This document shows positions 22,939 through 35,900 of a stretch of 64,000 nucleotides of DNA, piece after piece. The DNA lies in the NCBI GenBank assembly GCA_027577595.1, contig JANBRJ010000051.1:1-64000 (forward strand), written 5' to 3'. The translations under genes and the position numbers were made by a program. The notes under the pieces are model-generated. The model was not told the origin of the DNA. It did no database searches and saw nothing but the letters and a program-made list of their open reading frames with translations. This DNA comes from Coemansia sp. RSA 487 (Eukaryota > Kickxellomycota > Kickxellomycetes > Kickxellales > Kickxellaceae). Each line of letters starts with the position of its first letter. Within the stretch, counting starts at the first letter, position 1.

Positions 22939-25900
22939 ATGGTGGTTAATCTCGAAGAAAACAAACGCCAAGGTATGTTGTTTGCTAAAGTGTATTTTTA
23001 CGCGTCGCATTTGTGAGCTGGAATTCCGCAATGCGGCCTTAATTCCTCTCCCTGGCATAATAAAGGGGAGCTACTGGGTAAACAAAAGGTCAAGAAAATC
23101 CTCCTGTTGTCCCATGGCCTTTTTTCCTTTACGCGTCTTCTATCAGCGAAATGAGGTAAAAACTAAGCACTAACAGTTTTCTTTTTTAAATATAAACATG
23201 CGTTTTGCTTGACTTTGCTAGAGTTTTTGAATGCGCTCATTTCGGTTCGCCCAGCAAGCCGCTTCAAAATACTTGTTGTCGATAAGCGCAGCCTGCAAAT
23301 CCTAAACAAAACCCTAAAGTTGTCTGAGATACTGGAGCATGATATTCTGCGCATTGAGAAGATCGAAAACAACCGAAAGGACGAGCCCGACACGGAGGCG
23401 CTTTATTTCCTGACACCCTCAAAGCAGTCAATTCTTCGACTGATAAACGACTTTCCGTCGCCACAGCAGCATCGCCCGCATCCACACTTAGACGCCAGAG
23501 GCAGGCCCACTGGCGCTCCTCCTCCCGGTCCTCCGCCGGGCAGCTCTGCTAGAAAGAAGCCGAGATACCGCTGTGCGCATGTGTACTTCACCTCCGAGCT
23601 CTCTAGCCAGCTGTTCAAGTTGGTCAAGGGCTCAGGAATAACCTCGTATATAAAGGCGCTGAAGGAGATGTGCATCGAATATGATGTGCACGACTCGCAC
23701 ATTTTCCTGACCAAACTTCTCAACTACCCGATGTATCGCCTCTACTCGCCGCTGCTTACGGGAATGTTCAACGACGAGCTAGAGATGATATCAAAGAAAC
23801 TTACCAATGTCTGCGGCGCGCTGAAGGAAACCCCCGTTGTTCGCTATCTGCTGCTGGATCAGGACACATATGGCGATACAAAGGCCCGTCCGCTGGCGTT
23901 TCTCTTCCATACAGAGATGGACAGAATCCGCGAGGCTCTTCCGCAAAACGCCGAGAACAAGCAGCAGTCCGAGCTTATCATCATCGACCGCAGTGCGGAC
24001 CCGTTTGCCCCTATTCTGCACGAGTTCACTTATGAAGCCATGGTCTACGACCTGCTGAAAGTCGACGAAAACAACCAGGTGTCGTACACTGCGGAGATGG
24101 GCGATGGCTCCACCCAAACCAAACAGCTCAAACTAAACGATTCGGATCCTATATGGGAGGAGTTCCGCTTCCAGCACATTTCCGATGCCCAGGATGGCCT
24201 TTTGAAGAAATTCAACGACCTTGTTGGCTCCAACAAATCGATCACCGAGATGCGGGCCGGAAAAAAGCTCAACCTGAGCAAGATGCGCGACGTCGTCAAC
24301 AGGCTTCCGCAGTTCAAGGACCAGATGGCTGTTATCTCTGCGCATATAACGGTGATGCAGGATTGCATGAACGAGTTCAACGAGCGCTTTCTGAACGATT
24401 TGGGCATGATTCAGCAGAACATTGCCATGGGCACCACTCCAGACGGCGCAAAATACGCTGCTGGCGATATCGACATTGCCGACGTCTTAAACAACCCCGA
24501 CATCAAGCCCAAAGACAAACTGCGTACGCTGCTGATCTTTTTCGTTTCGAATCCCAGCCTGACAGAAAAGGAGCGCCAGAAGCTCGCGCATATGGCAAAG
24601 TTCAGCCGCGAGGCGCGCGAGGCTATCAAGAACATGGGGATGGTGTTCCGCTGGTCCCACGCCTTGGACTTGCTCAAGCAGCTCAAGGAGCGTCCAACCA
24701 AGGCTACAAAGTTCGGCAAGTGGGGGTTCGGCGCTATCGGCGGATCCAATGCCAAAGAAGAGGAAAGCAATAAGCCCTACGATCTGAGCCGTTACGCGCC
24801 CGCAATGAAGAATGTTCTCGAGGATTGCGTGACAGGGAAGCTTAGCGAGGAGCTGTTCCCCTATGTCGTTCCGCCAGAGCGTCCCCGCGATTCAAACCCA
24901 ATAAGCAATCCTTCGTCGCTGCGCAATTCGGGGGCGGCGCGCTCCGCAGGAGCATCCAGCCAGGCTGCCGATCGCACGAGCTCTCCGGCCAGTAGCATGT
25001 GGACCAGCATTGCAAACTCGGTAGGGTTCAACACGCAGGACGCTCGGCCAGCCTCGGGATCACAAGATGCAGGCAGTGCGGCCCCGCGCCAGATAAAATC
25101 GCTCCGCAGCGGACGGCCGACATGGCAGAAGCGCGACAGCGCCCCGGGCATGGTCGGCGCTGCAAGCACTGCGCCGTCCACAGGGTCGGGAGGCGCCCTG
25201 ACCTCTCTTTCCCCAGGGCAGCCGACATCGGTGTCTCCGCCTGCTAGCTCGAGCTCGCAAGGGCACAGACAGCCGCGCATCATTATTTATGTAATAGGCG
25301 GTGTTACCTTTTCGGAGGTACGTGCGGCCCAGGAGGTGGCGCGAAAGTACGGGCGGGAGGTCCTTGTCGGATCCACGCATGTGCTAAGCCCTAGTGTCTA
25401 TATGAGGGAGATTGCCGCGCTTTCTTTTGAAATCTCGGATGAACATGGCCGTATAATAAGCATGAAGCCTAGCTACTTCCGGCTGGGATATGGCGGACCG
25501 CCCGACTTTGACCCACTTTCCACCTACGACGAGAACATCGACAAACCCCAACCAAAAGCTACCAGCAATCCAAATGCAAGCGCTGCTTCGGATGCGTCCG
25601 GCATGTCGGGTTCTGTAGGCAGTGGCGGCAGCACGAACAACTATAGTCGCAGCTCCAGCCGAGAGGGCAATAACGGCAGTGGTCACCGTGGGCATGCGCG
25701 CAGCCAAAGTCGTGGGAGCAGCAAGAACAGCGGAAGCAGCAGCAGTAGATATCCTGATCCAAACACCATGCCTTCAAGCAGCAGACCACATGGTGGTGAT
25801 GGTCAGCCACGCCCAATTGCCAGCCAAAGCAGCATGCGTTCTGCTGGAGGTGGTGGTGGGCGCAGCATGTCCGAGGGGCTGTCTAACCACAGCAGCTCGT

Positions 25901-26361
25901 CGCGCCCAAACCCACAGTCTGCAAGAGGAGAACGCTCCGCAAGCCCTGCCGTTCATAGAGGTGCCGACTACAGACAGTATGACGCCGAGCGGGGATACAG
26001 AGCAGGATATGACGAATACCGGAGCCAGCAGCGGCAACAGCAACAGCAGCCGCAAGCAGTGCACGCAACGAGCAGCAGCAGTTCTTTCGGCCACTCCTCG
26101 AGATCAGGCACACCACACGAAATGCAGCAACAACAGCGCCCTGCACCACGCCAGCTTACCAAGGAAGAAATGTTCAGGGCCAAGTTCGAGCAGTCGCAGC
26201 ACGAGTGGAGTGTGCAGAAGCTCAATGCGCCCAACATCAACCCATCCGCTGTCTCCGATATGCACAAGGTGAGCCTTAACCCTGGAGGCGGAGGGCGTGG
26301 ACGCAGCGGATCGACGTCATCGTCATCTGAGAAGCCAAGGTTCCTCAAGCGCTACCTCTAA
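22939..26361 (+). CDS. Sec1/Munc18-family protein, copy 2 (nearly intronless, long disordered tail)
   Basis: Exon 1 (22939-22972, 11 codons plus 1 base) and exon 2 (23222-26361) are joined by one 249-base intron with matching phase, giving 1057 residues. The SM core spans about 15-750, with the usual FKILVVDKRSLQILN opening, DRSADPFAPILHEFTYEA and IIYVIGGVTFSEVRAAQEV. It is interrupted by a Pro-rich insert near 95-120 and a Ser/Pro/Ala linker near 565-690. Residues ~765-1057 form a Ser/Gly/Gln-rich tail ending in a charged amphipathic stretch (KEEMFRAKFEQSQ) and a basic terminus. SM proteins regulate SNARE assembly. The tail is unusual for the family and could carry phosphorylation or scaffold sites. 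Compared with copy 1 it has lost or never had eleven introns, and its third positions are more GC-rich. Confidence 0.9.
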
Positions 26362-29116
26362 ATGATGTGCTATTGGTGGCTGCTCTTTGCTGGGCTGCAT
26401 TTAGCTTTGATAATTTGAGAAAACGTGTTTGCAAACACATTTACATTTCTAAACTGCTGTGAACTGCGTTGCAACAGATTGCACTCGTTAAATTACTGCT
26501 ATGGTTCCATGGGGAAGTGCTCCGCCACGCTTGTGTATTTTACTGCGTTCTGCCGCACATGCGTCAGGGACCAACAACCACCACGTCCAGCAGCGCGGCT
26601 TTGTTATTATTGTGCCTCCACAATTTCCTTACACGATGCTACTGAGATGTCAAACACCATCCTCGTGTTAAATGTGGCTGTCCACGAGTTTGCTTTCAAT
26701 GTAAGGCAGCAAATAAATAACCCCACATGTTGCTCGAAATTCGTTTAATGCCTTATATTCTGCCAGTGGCTTGCTGCTGTAAGACACATCGAATTTATAT
26801 TGATATTGTGTCTCTTGCCTTGCCATCTAAACAAGGCAAGGATCATAGCCTCGCTAGGCTTGGATAGAACACACGTCTGTTCAACGATGTCGGTAAAAAA
26901 AACGTGTTACTGAACTTGCCGTATGGGGAGATATGCTTTCAGCTCTATTGTAGCTTTTTTTTCTCTATTTCTTCTGTTTTCTTCAAGCACCCCTGTTTAT
27001 TTCTCTTACGGAAAGCTGGTGCATTCGCTGACTAGAATTGAAAACTCAGTTTTTGCGCCATCCGATCTCTGTCTTGGATCGGTTACATGTATCGCAGGTA
27101 CGTTTTTATCCTTGAGTAACAAATGACTAGGTGGCGGACAATTGTAGATACAGGAAAACGAAAACATTGGAAATCAGCACTGAGCCACACGTTTATTTAT
27201 TTTGTTCGTTCATCGCTTTTGGCCACAAACTTTCCTAAGCCTCTCGAAGCACTTGTTCTCCAACAAAGAACCGAATGTTTTCTTTTTCAAAAGATGCTTG
27301 ATGGCTGGTAATGGTCCCTTCGTCATTCTTTTATATATCCATTCAGCTATTCCAGCAACCTCCCTTATCTCAGCATCCATGCTCAAAGACTGAAATATAT
27401 GCTATAATGATCGCCCATTTCGAAACTTTAATTGCTGCGCTTTGTTTGTCAGAGCTTGTTTTCTTTATTTGTTTTGGATAGTCCTGTATATGGCAAGAGT
27501 TTAGACGCTGCCACCTCAACACTATAAACAACCATGAGCATTCTCAGCTGTACTGGACCGCTTCGCCTGAATTGCCAAAAAATCAACCGAACCAAGCAAA
27601 AAGAAAAAAGCAACATGTAGTAAACATTTTTGTCCTCTCCCTTGTTGCCTGGAAAAGACGGTCTTGTATTGTTGGGTTTCCTGTGTTTATACTGCCATTG
27701 TTTATCTTTTGGCCTGCCCACGTTTTCGGCAGCCCGTCGAAACACAAAACATCGAAACACAGAAGCCTTGCACACATTCTCTTGTTTTGGAATATCCCCC
27801 ATTCTCGCAGATGAAGGATCCAGCAATTTTTGACAGTGTTTAGTTTCTCGCATCCCCCAATTCCAATGCCACTTGCGCCTCTTTTGTCATCGTTTTTTGG
27901 AGATATGCTGTTGCTGATATTCGAACTATATGCAGAGAAGATGGTTGATTTAACTGCAATTTCTCTTGCTGAAAACACTTCCCCGCTTTATCCGCAACGC
28001 TACGGCCATTGCTTGTGGCTCCAGACTGCCGGACACGAAAAAGCCCTCCCCTCTTCTGTGGAAAATATGGCAGGAGGCAACAGCAGAGGGACCCAGCGTA
28101 TCATCATTATTAATTGTGTTTTGTTTACCATCCGGTCTGCTCTATAATCGCAGAGGCTGCTGCTTTGAAAGGGAGGGGAGAATATTGGGCAGTGTCAGTC
28201 AAACTTGCATCAACAATAGGGGCTGAGCCATTATCCTCTCTTTTAGTCAAACCTTTGTTGAGCGCTGTACGGCCAGCCCACTTTCTATGTTCCTTTTCTT
28301 TTTGTGCAGAGGCGTGTTTTGGCGGCTGGGCAGGCTGCGTCAACAGCGCGCTGAATGCGGCTGAAAATCACACAAGTAAATAAAGAAAGCGCCATAGACA
28401 TTCTGAATCGTTGGTGTCAGTTACGTTTTGTCTGCATTGAAACCGGCGTTGCTGCTTCTTTCTTCCAATTTCTTTCTTTTGAGGCGACTTGCAGAACGCA
28501 ATTAGCAACGACATTTTGCACACTGCCATTTTGGCTTTCCATTTACTGCTATACTTCTTTCCTCTACTCTTCGTGCATACTCCGTTCCTTAGATTACATT
28601 TCAAGCTTGGCTCTTTTATTTTATCCATTGCCCAGATATTCTGCATCCTATTTTCTATCTAATATTCCCGCCCAGCTCCCTTTCCCTTACCATCCGCGCA
28701 GCCTCCTCATCTCCTTATCCTACGTTCTTACTTCTCTTTCAGCTCTCGCAGCTCATGCAGCTGAAGCAGCAAACACCTTTACCTTTTCTCAACTCGTCTT
28801 TCCCTAGTATACTCTTCATATTTCGGTTATTTCGTATTTTGGCTCGCAGTTGTGTTGCCACCATTTTACTTTCCGCGCCCAGCAAGCTGTGTGATACCCC
28901 TTTTCCCTTCTTTTCTGCTCTTCCTTGTTAGTACTTCTAAATATCTATTACTCCTGTCGTGGCCAAGGACTGGCACACTGCATTCTCTTATCTTTCCAGT
29001 CTCTGTCCAGTATCATTATTGCATTTTACCCGCGCTTGCTTGCGCATTCCGCTTCTGCTGTTTATCCTTATTAAAACCCCGCACACCTTACACATTCTTA
29101 GCTTTCTTTAGCGCAC
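26362..29116. other. Intergenic region upstream of the Pcl-type cyclin
   Basis: 2.75 kb with no supported gene. It holds the Sec1 copy 2 3' flank, a hairpin-rich patch (26814-26860) and, from about 28640 to 29116, a strongly pyrimidine-rich stretch immediately before the cyclin ATG that is probably promoter plus 5' leader. The longest open frames (up to 150 codons) follow the pyrimidine bias and look like chance. Confidence 0.45.
26814..26860. other. Tandem hairpins, possible structured RNA or 3' element
   Basis: A perfect 9-base stem CTTGCCTTG/CAAGGCAAG (26814-26822 with 26832-26840, loop 9) is followed after six bases by AGCCT/AGGCT (26847-26851 with 26856-26860, loop CGCT). It lies about 450 bases after the Sec1 copy 2 stop. 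I could not match it to a tRNA, snRNA or known cis-element, and its strand is unknown. Confidence 0.35.
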
Positions 29117-32100
29117 ATGATCTCAACGACCAACACGCACTCATACGCCGAGCGCAAGTCAAAAAATATGTTTATGATGCGCCCAGCATGGCTAAAGAAA
29201 GATGGCAGTTCCACAGAGACTGCCACGCGCACAGGCTCGCCTGAATCGTCGAAAATCAAAGAGCTTTCGTCATCAGCCCACGGAAAGTCCAAGGCACTGA
29301 GCCGCCCCCGAGTACGCGAGCTTTTAAACCTTGCAATGATAAGTAAGTAGTAGATGGACGTTCCTGCGATCAAAAAGGATTTACATATTTTGCACGTCGT
29401 GCCATATATGAAATATGGAATATGACGCTGACTCCAAGCTGCAGATTTTGCATATCCACCACCACGACGATGCATGTCTCTCCGTATCCTTTGCGCATAA
29501 ACGGAGTGTTCTGTCAGTTACCAGCCAAAAAAGAGAGTACGATTACGCACATCGGAGCCTGGATTGTCCTTTGCGTAATATGAGCACCTATTGCGTCTTA
29601 CTGCCTACCATCCTATTTTTTGGGGGAGGGAGGTTGGTGTTTACCGTTTCCCATGCTCTTTCTCTCTTTCTCTTTCTCTTTCTCTCACTGTTCATCATTT
29701 CTATTGTTCAGCATAGATTAAAGATGAAAAAGACCACTATCCAGTTTGCTTTGTTCGCGGAATATGCTCGAATTTTGTTTGCATAGTGTCAAAAACACCC
29801 CACCTCTCCACTCATACCCACTAAATATGAAATGACCTGCAATTGTGCGCCTTTCCAAAATAGAACTGATGGAGCGGATGATTGCCGAGCTATTCCCGTG
29901 CGTGAATGATGGTGAGCCCGGCAGCAGCGGATTCGGAAGCAGCGGCACTGCAGCAACACCACTGCCGTCGTTTGAAGAGTTCCTCAAGCATATCTGCCGC
30001 CGCACCCGCACGCCGCTTACATGTATGTGCTTGGCGCTTCTGTATCTCACGAGGCTTCGTGCCAACCACCCGCGTTCGCGCGGCTCGCCTGGGTCTTCAT
30101 ACAGGCTGGCGCTTTCGTCGCTCTGTGTGGCGACAAAGTACCTTTACGACGACGCCTACCATACATGCTCCTGGGTCCAGGTGTCAATGGGTCTTTTTAA
30201 CCAGCGCGAAGTCAACCAGATGGAGATGGAGTTTATGTACTTTTTGCACTACCAGCTTGGCGTCACTCCAACGGAATGGAACCAGTGGATTGCTACGCTC
30301 GAAGCCAAGCTTGTTTCGCGCTGGCAAGATAAAGGCAAGGCCGAGGTGATTTACGGATTTGGACTGTTTCTTTCGTACGAGTGCTGCGAGCCAACCGCCC
30401 AGGAAACCGTGCGCGACATTGCTTGGGGAGAGGGAGGGAAAAGCCTCCTGGCCATGCTTAACAACGCCATCCACCTTCCCGGAGACGACGATTTAGGAAA
30501 GGGTTCGCCCTCAGCAGACTCTGCTGTCTCGGACACAACCTGCCTTCCAACCCCCGATCCGAACTCCTGGTTTCGCATAAGATCCCCGGCAGCGGCAGGG
30601 GTGCGCTCTTCGGCGACAAGCGCATCTGCGGTAGCTGCCTGTTCGACCTCAATAACACCCACAACCGCGCAGTTTGCCGAGATTGCTGGGCTTGGCGAGG
30701 ATTCAACTGCTGCAGCGCCTGGCCACAAGCCGCATCCAAGCACATACTTGCATGCCCAGCACTACGGCGGGCCAGCATGCGAGCCGTCGCCCAAAGTCCA
30801 CAAGTACACCAGCAGCCTGCCCAAACAAAATGGATTTTCGGCGGCACCAGCACATGCTCTGCGCCCGAGCTCCGTATGCTCGATGCCAGGAGTTGTGCCA
30901 TCTGCATCGAGCCACTCGTGCGAGTCTGGTACGTATGGAAACTCTAGGTTTGTGCCAAGCGCGCCTGCACACACTCAGAAAGCTTGCAGGTACGTTTCTG
31001 ATTCGAAAGGCCAGGACTGGAGAACCCAGGGAACGAGCACGCAGTCGGTGACCCTTTCACCATCGCACTCGCTGTCTACGGCACCAAGAGACGATGTTGG
31101 CACCGTTTGCCATCCAAACAGCAGTATTGCACTTGGCGGCCCAAGAAGGCACTTTTTAGCCAGCTCTACGTCGTTAGCTTCTGGGACTTCTGTACAAAAC
31201 CAGCCGCCGTACTTTGGCAGCGACTCTCGCTCTTTATCAAATGCAGGCCACGGGAACAGCACTGTGTGTCCTGGCGGAATGTCGATAGATATGAAGTGCA
31301 CCTATAGCACTTCGACGCTGCCAAAACTGTCGTCTGTTGGTGGAGCAGGACAAATGGCTCGTGGCAGCATTCCGGCGTTTGGCTCAAGCAGCACAGCAAC
31401 AGCCACGACCGCATGCAGAGAGTACCGAGCAAACGGGCAGCAAGGCCCTGACAGCGCTGTTCCGACAAACAAAGCATTCAAGGATTCTCAGGCCAAAGGT
31501 CCTTCAATGCGCTTTGGTGGTTCTGGAACGGCAGCTTATTCAGCCCACGGCGATTGCACGTCATCCCCATACAATGCTGCTTATCCTAGCGGCGGAGGTG
31601 GCAGTACCCGTTACATGGGAGCGGGTGCAGGAATATCAAATGCTTCCTGTGGTGCGTCCACAAAATCATCGATTTCTTCATTGAAAACAGCCAGCAGGAG
31701 ACAGAGTTGGCGCAGCGGCAGCAGAACGGCGGGCGCCTCATTTGCTCAGCGGCTGCGCTCGTTTGCTGTATTTAGTTGGGCCTCGGGAGGTAACAATGGA
31801 AGCAGCACCACCACCACCAACAATGACAATAGCAGCAGTAGCAACGGTGTCAATTCAGTCGCAGATGCTCGCCTGTCTGCAAAGCCACAAATGCCTTTTG
31901 TCGCAGATGAACAAACTTCTTGTGGTACCGGACGCAGACAAGAAGCAGACGGATACAGCTACCAAAACCATTATTCGTCCTTGTCCACAGCAGCCGTCAC
32001 AATGCGTGCCATATCGGCCAGCAGCAATTCTAATGCTAGCGGACGCTTTGGGGAAGCAACACGGAACAGCTGTTGTCCGTCGCAGCTTTCCACGTCGTCC

Positions 32101-32298
32101 GGAACATACTCGGCAGAAAACCAGTACCACAATCATGGACACACGTTATCAAACATCGAGCCAGGCAAACAGCCAAACGGCGACTTCCGCGGTAAGCGCG
32201 CACCCATTTCTAATGTCCGTCATGCGCTCGATGGCATTGCGTCGCCTTCCTACGACTTTGAGCTAGAAATGTCAAAGTACGTATCCATGAAATCTTGA
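29117..32298 (+). CDS. PHO80/Pcl-type cyclin with long disordered C-terminus
   Basis: Exon 1 is 29117-29342 and exon 2 is 29864-32298. The intron is 521 bases (GTAAGT donor, AAATAG acceptor), phase 1, for about 886 residues. The cyclin box covers about residues 115-225. It shows the Pcl pattern PSFEEFLKHICRRTRTP, a helix with LALLYLTRLRAN, then YRLALSSLCVATKYLYDDAY, the W..V..G.F..REVN.ME.EF block and a FL.Y.LGVT ending. Such cyclins activate the Pho85/CDK5-type kinase, which in fungi governs polarity, nutrient and cell-cycle responses. The remaining ~650 residues are Ser, Thr, Gly, Asn and Ala rich without a recognisable domain, far longer than yeast Pcl proteins (about 230-400 residues). 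The gene follows a pyrimidine-rich leader and converges on the RasGEF gene. Confidence 0.85.
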
Positions 32299-32960
32299 GC
32301 ATTTTTTCTTTGACTCAGGCTCTGATATAACCGGCCAAGAAAAAGAGATGTGGATTGAGGGGAATTGCACTTATCCTGTCGCCTACGCAATGTAATTTTT
32401 GTTTTTTTTATCTACACACGTAAAACGATTTTAATACAGTGGTGAGCAAATGTTATTTTACTTTCGATATATTTGTTTCTTTCACCCGTGACATAACACC
32501 AAGATGTGCTAAACTTGTAATATTTGTAGAAACAGCAAGCATTTATTGTGTTGTCTTTTCATCGAACCACGATCGAAAACAACATTTGCGACGCTTATAC
32601 ACTAATTGGCTGCTTTCGCCACTGTGTTGCGGGCTTAAACACAATTCATATATTATACACAGAAACAAACTTTGGCTCACCACTGTAATCCTAACACAGT
32701 TTCCATTAATTTTCACTCTGTTAAACCACAATTTTTCCATAGAGAGGATGTCACCATTTCGCTCTTGTTCATCAAGGGACAAAAAGAGGGATGGAGACAA
32801 AACCTTGTTGTTTGTAAAAATTAATAGGAGGTACTAAGTGATATGCGAGTAAACTGAATAGTCAACTGAGAAAGCAAAGTATGACCAGCGCTATACGTGA
32901 TTAAGGATGTTTAAAAAATACATAAAGTAGTATTACATACTGTGGGTTAGGTATAGATGC
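32299..32960. other. Convergent 3' region between cyclin and RasGEF genes
   Basis: About 660 AT-rich bases between two stop codons. The 132-codon plus-strand frame at 32439 shows no domain and is overlapped by an antisense frame. Nothing else was recognised; it is probably 3' UTR and spacer. Confidence 0.45.
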
Positions 32961-35900
32961 CTATGAACCACTTGCGCCAGTGTCAAAGTTCAGCAACATC
33001 TGCGTCTCTGCGGAAATATCTGCTGCTTTCTTCTTCATTGCCGACAGCCCGCCTGGTATAGTCTGTGCAGGCTGAGCAGCAGTCAGGCGAGGCGACTTTG
33101 CTACCTGCGGTTGCTGCGTTTGTGTCTGTATCGGTGGTGGAGGGCTAATGGCATCCTTTTCAGGTTGGAACCTAGGCATCGGTTGCCTTGGAAGCGGTGG
33201 CGGCGGCGGCGGCAGTGCCTCGAGGACCAACATGGGCGATTTTTCCCGTAGCCTTATCGACGACTGAGGTGATTTTGAGGAGGCTGCTGCGTCCGAAGGT
33301 AGCCACCTAGGCATGGTTGCGGATGGCAGCGGTGGCAAATTCGCGTTGCTCGGCAGTGGTGGCAGCTCGGGAAGGTTTGGAGAGATTGCAGAGAGCGCAC
33401 TCTTCGCGCCATTCAACTGGATGCTGTGCGAGCTCGATGATCTCCTGTGCCCAGATTTGCGGCTATTCTCAGAAACTGCCGGGCTCTTTGACGACAACTG
33501 CATTTGGTCTGTGCCGCCGCGATGCTCCTTATCTGGGTTGGTAAATCCGTTGGGCGATGGTGCACGATTCACACATGTCGATTCGCTGTCGGTGGATATC
33601 TTGCGGGCCGACTCGATGGACGAGTGCTTGCTGCTGTCTTTGCTGGTGCCGTTGTCGTTTTCGCAGCTGTTGCTAGTGATGTTGCCATTGATATGGCTGG
33701 CATGTTTGTTCTTGGAGTACCGCGAATAGTCGATCGAATCGCTCAGCTTGAAAGACATGAGCCAGGGGCGCTCGGCCGATCTGCTCTCATATCCCTGCGA
33801 GTGGCTGCTCATTGATATTCGACTAGCAGCAGCCGGCTGCGTTGCTGCTGAAATTGTTGCTGCAGATGTTCCAACGGGTGGCGATCTGGAGGAAGTAGAG
33901 CCACTAAGCCTGGGCTCACGCATATCGCATAAACGCATCAGATACTCGCGTGGCATCCAGGGTTCGGAGAACAGCAGAACTGTGGCTACTACAACTGCTA
34001 ACTGGCCGCTTGTTGATACATGCAGCTTTTCAAGAGGAGCGCCCACGCTGCAGCTATAGCATGGATTTCCAGCAGAGATGTACAAGAAGTGTGCCAGAAT
34101 GTCAACGATGTGTGGTGCGCGCGATGCGGAAATCGCGCTGTCTCCAAGCAAGCGGCACTGGGATAAAGTCAGCTCCTTGCTGCCATTATGCTTATCGGTA
34201 GACGACTGGCGGCGAGGCATGCGCTTGAGGAAGTTGCTCGCTGCAGAAAAGGCCCGTGGCGTCAGGCTTTGCTGGTTGGCGGACGGCATGAGCAGCGACA
34301 GAGAGGACATCTCTGTAGAAAAGATGCGACGCATCATAAAATAGTCGAGCGAAAGTGGCAAATCCTGGTTGTAGCAGCTCTCAATGATTGCTGTCCACTG
34401 AAGAGCCGATGACATTGACCTTTCAGTATTACTGGTCTGAGAAGATGCTGGACGCCTGTCGCTGTTGACACTATCGCCCGATACTTCTGACGACACTGCA
34501 TCCTTGAGCAGAACCGCAACAATGGGAACAAGTGCGCGTGGTGGAGGTAAATCAAACTCCTCCTTGCAGTACACACCGCTGTTTACGTAGTTGTCGTTTG
34601 ACGAGCACAGATCGGGGGTGTTGATAGCAATGGCAGAGTCAAAGTCCAGAGACTCATCCTCAGCTTTTTCCTCGCGTGAATCCATAGCCTTGTTGTTGTC
34701 CAGCATTGTTGCTAGAGCAGCAGCACGCGCCTCGGCACCATCCGCCTTCTTTTTCTTCTTTTGCATCCTTCTTATTCTGGCCTGCAGTTCGCTACGATAG
34801 CTCCCGTAGTTAGGGTGGATCTTTAGAACACGCTCGAGAATAAAGCGGATTGCATTCTTGCATTTTGAAGAAACCAGGTCCCATGAAGCGCGTAGGCGAC
34901 CGATAATTGCCGTGGAAAACACGCAAATCAGGCTGTTCAGCGATTCGTAGTCGCCAAGCTCGCGCAAAATACATGCGACGACTGTCCACCATTCGATGCG
35001 CTTTGCACGCTGGCTGGCATGGATAGGGTAGATGATTGTTGCCTCCATGAACCTTGTCAAAAAGTTGGCATGGTCGCTTAGCATGCGCAGGATTGATTGC
35101 GCAGAAGCCGTGGATGGTGACGACGACGACGACCTGGAATCGCTGGCGGAATTGCCGCTGCCGCTGCTGGCGTTGCTGCTGGTGCTGTTTCTGCTGCTGA
35201 TGCTGCTCACGTTCTGAAGCTGTGAATTCTTGATGCTAGTACTGTTTGTTGCGGTTGTGGTGGACGCAGCGTACTGCTTTACCGTATCCGCCGTGAGCTG
35301 CTGGAAAAGCTGGGCAGTCGAGTTTGCGATCGTGCAGGCCATGATGCCTGGTGGGAGGGTCTCGATCTGCTTTGTCAAGTGGGATACCTCGTTTTCGGTG
35401 GCACTGGAGCGTAGGAGACTGTTTATCAGGTCAACGACGCCTATGTGGGAGTTTCCGTGACTCGAAAGCTCGCGCGTGGGGATATGTGGTATGCGCTCTT
35501 CCAAGGGCGCAATGTGCCGCTTTCCGAGCTTGACATAGACATCGTTCACGGGTTTTGCAGGAGCAGTTTTCACGTTGTCGCTCTGCCACAGGCGGACGAC
35601 AGAGCCCTCGACAGAGCCTTCTCCGGCATCTGATATGCTTGGGGGCTGGAGCTTCTGCCTGCTGGCGGCGGCTGCGCCAATCCTCACACTCGGCGATTTA
35701 GCAAGAGCGGATGCGCGTTCAGCCGAGGAGCTTGCTGGCCTTGTGTCGTCGCTTGCCCGGCTGGACGGCGTCGGCAGCGAAGGCACCGGAGGAGGTGTGT
35801 ATTGGCTGGTATAGGAATCGGGCGAGAAGAGGCCAGGCGGGCGCGACAGGCGGTAGGTGGCCGATTCATGGCCGATATGAGTGCTGCTGCGATTGCGGTT

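Noticed and set aside
26840-26890. Resemblance of the hairpin patch to the 5' part of U2 snRNA
   Set aside because: The branch-point recognition sequence GUGUAGUA is absent and matches are scattered.
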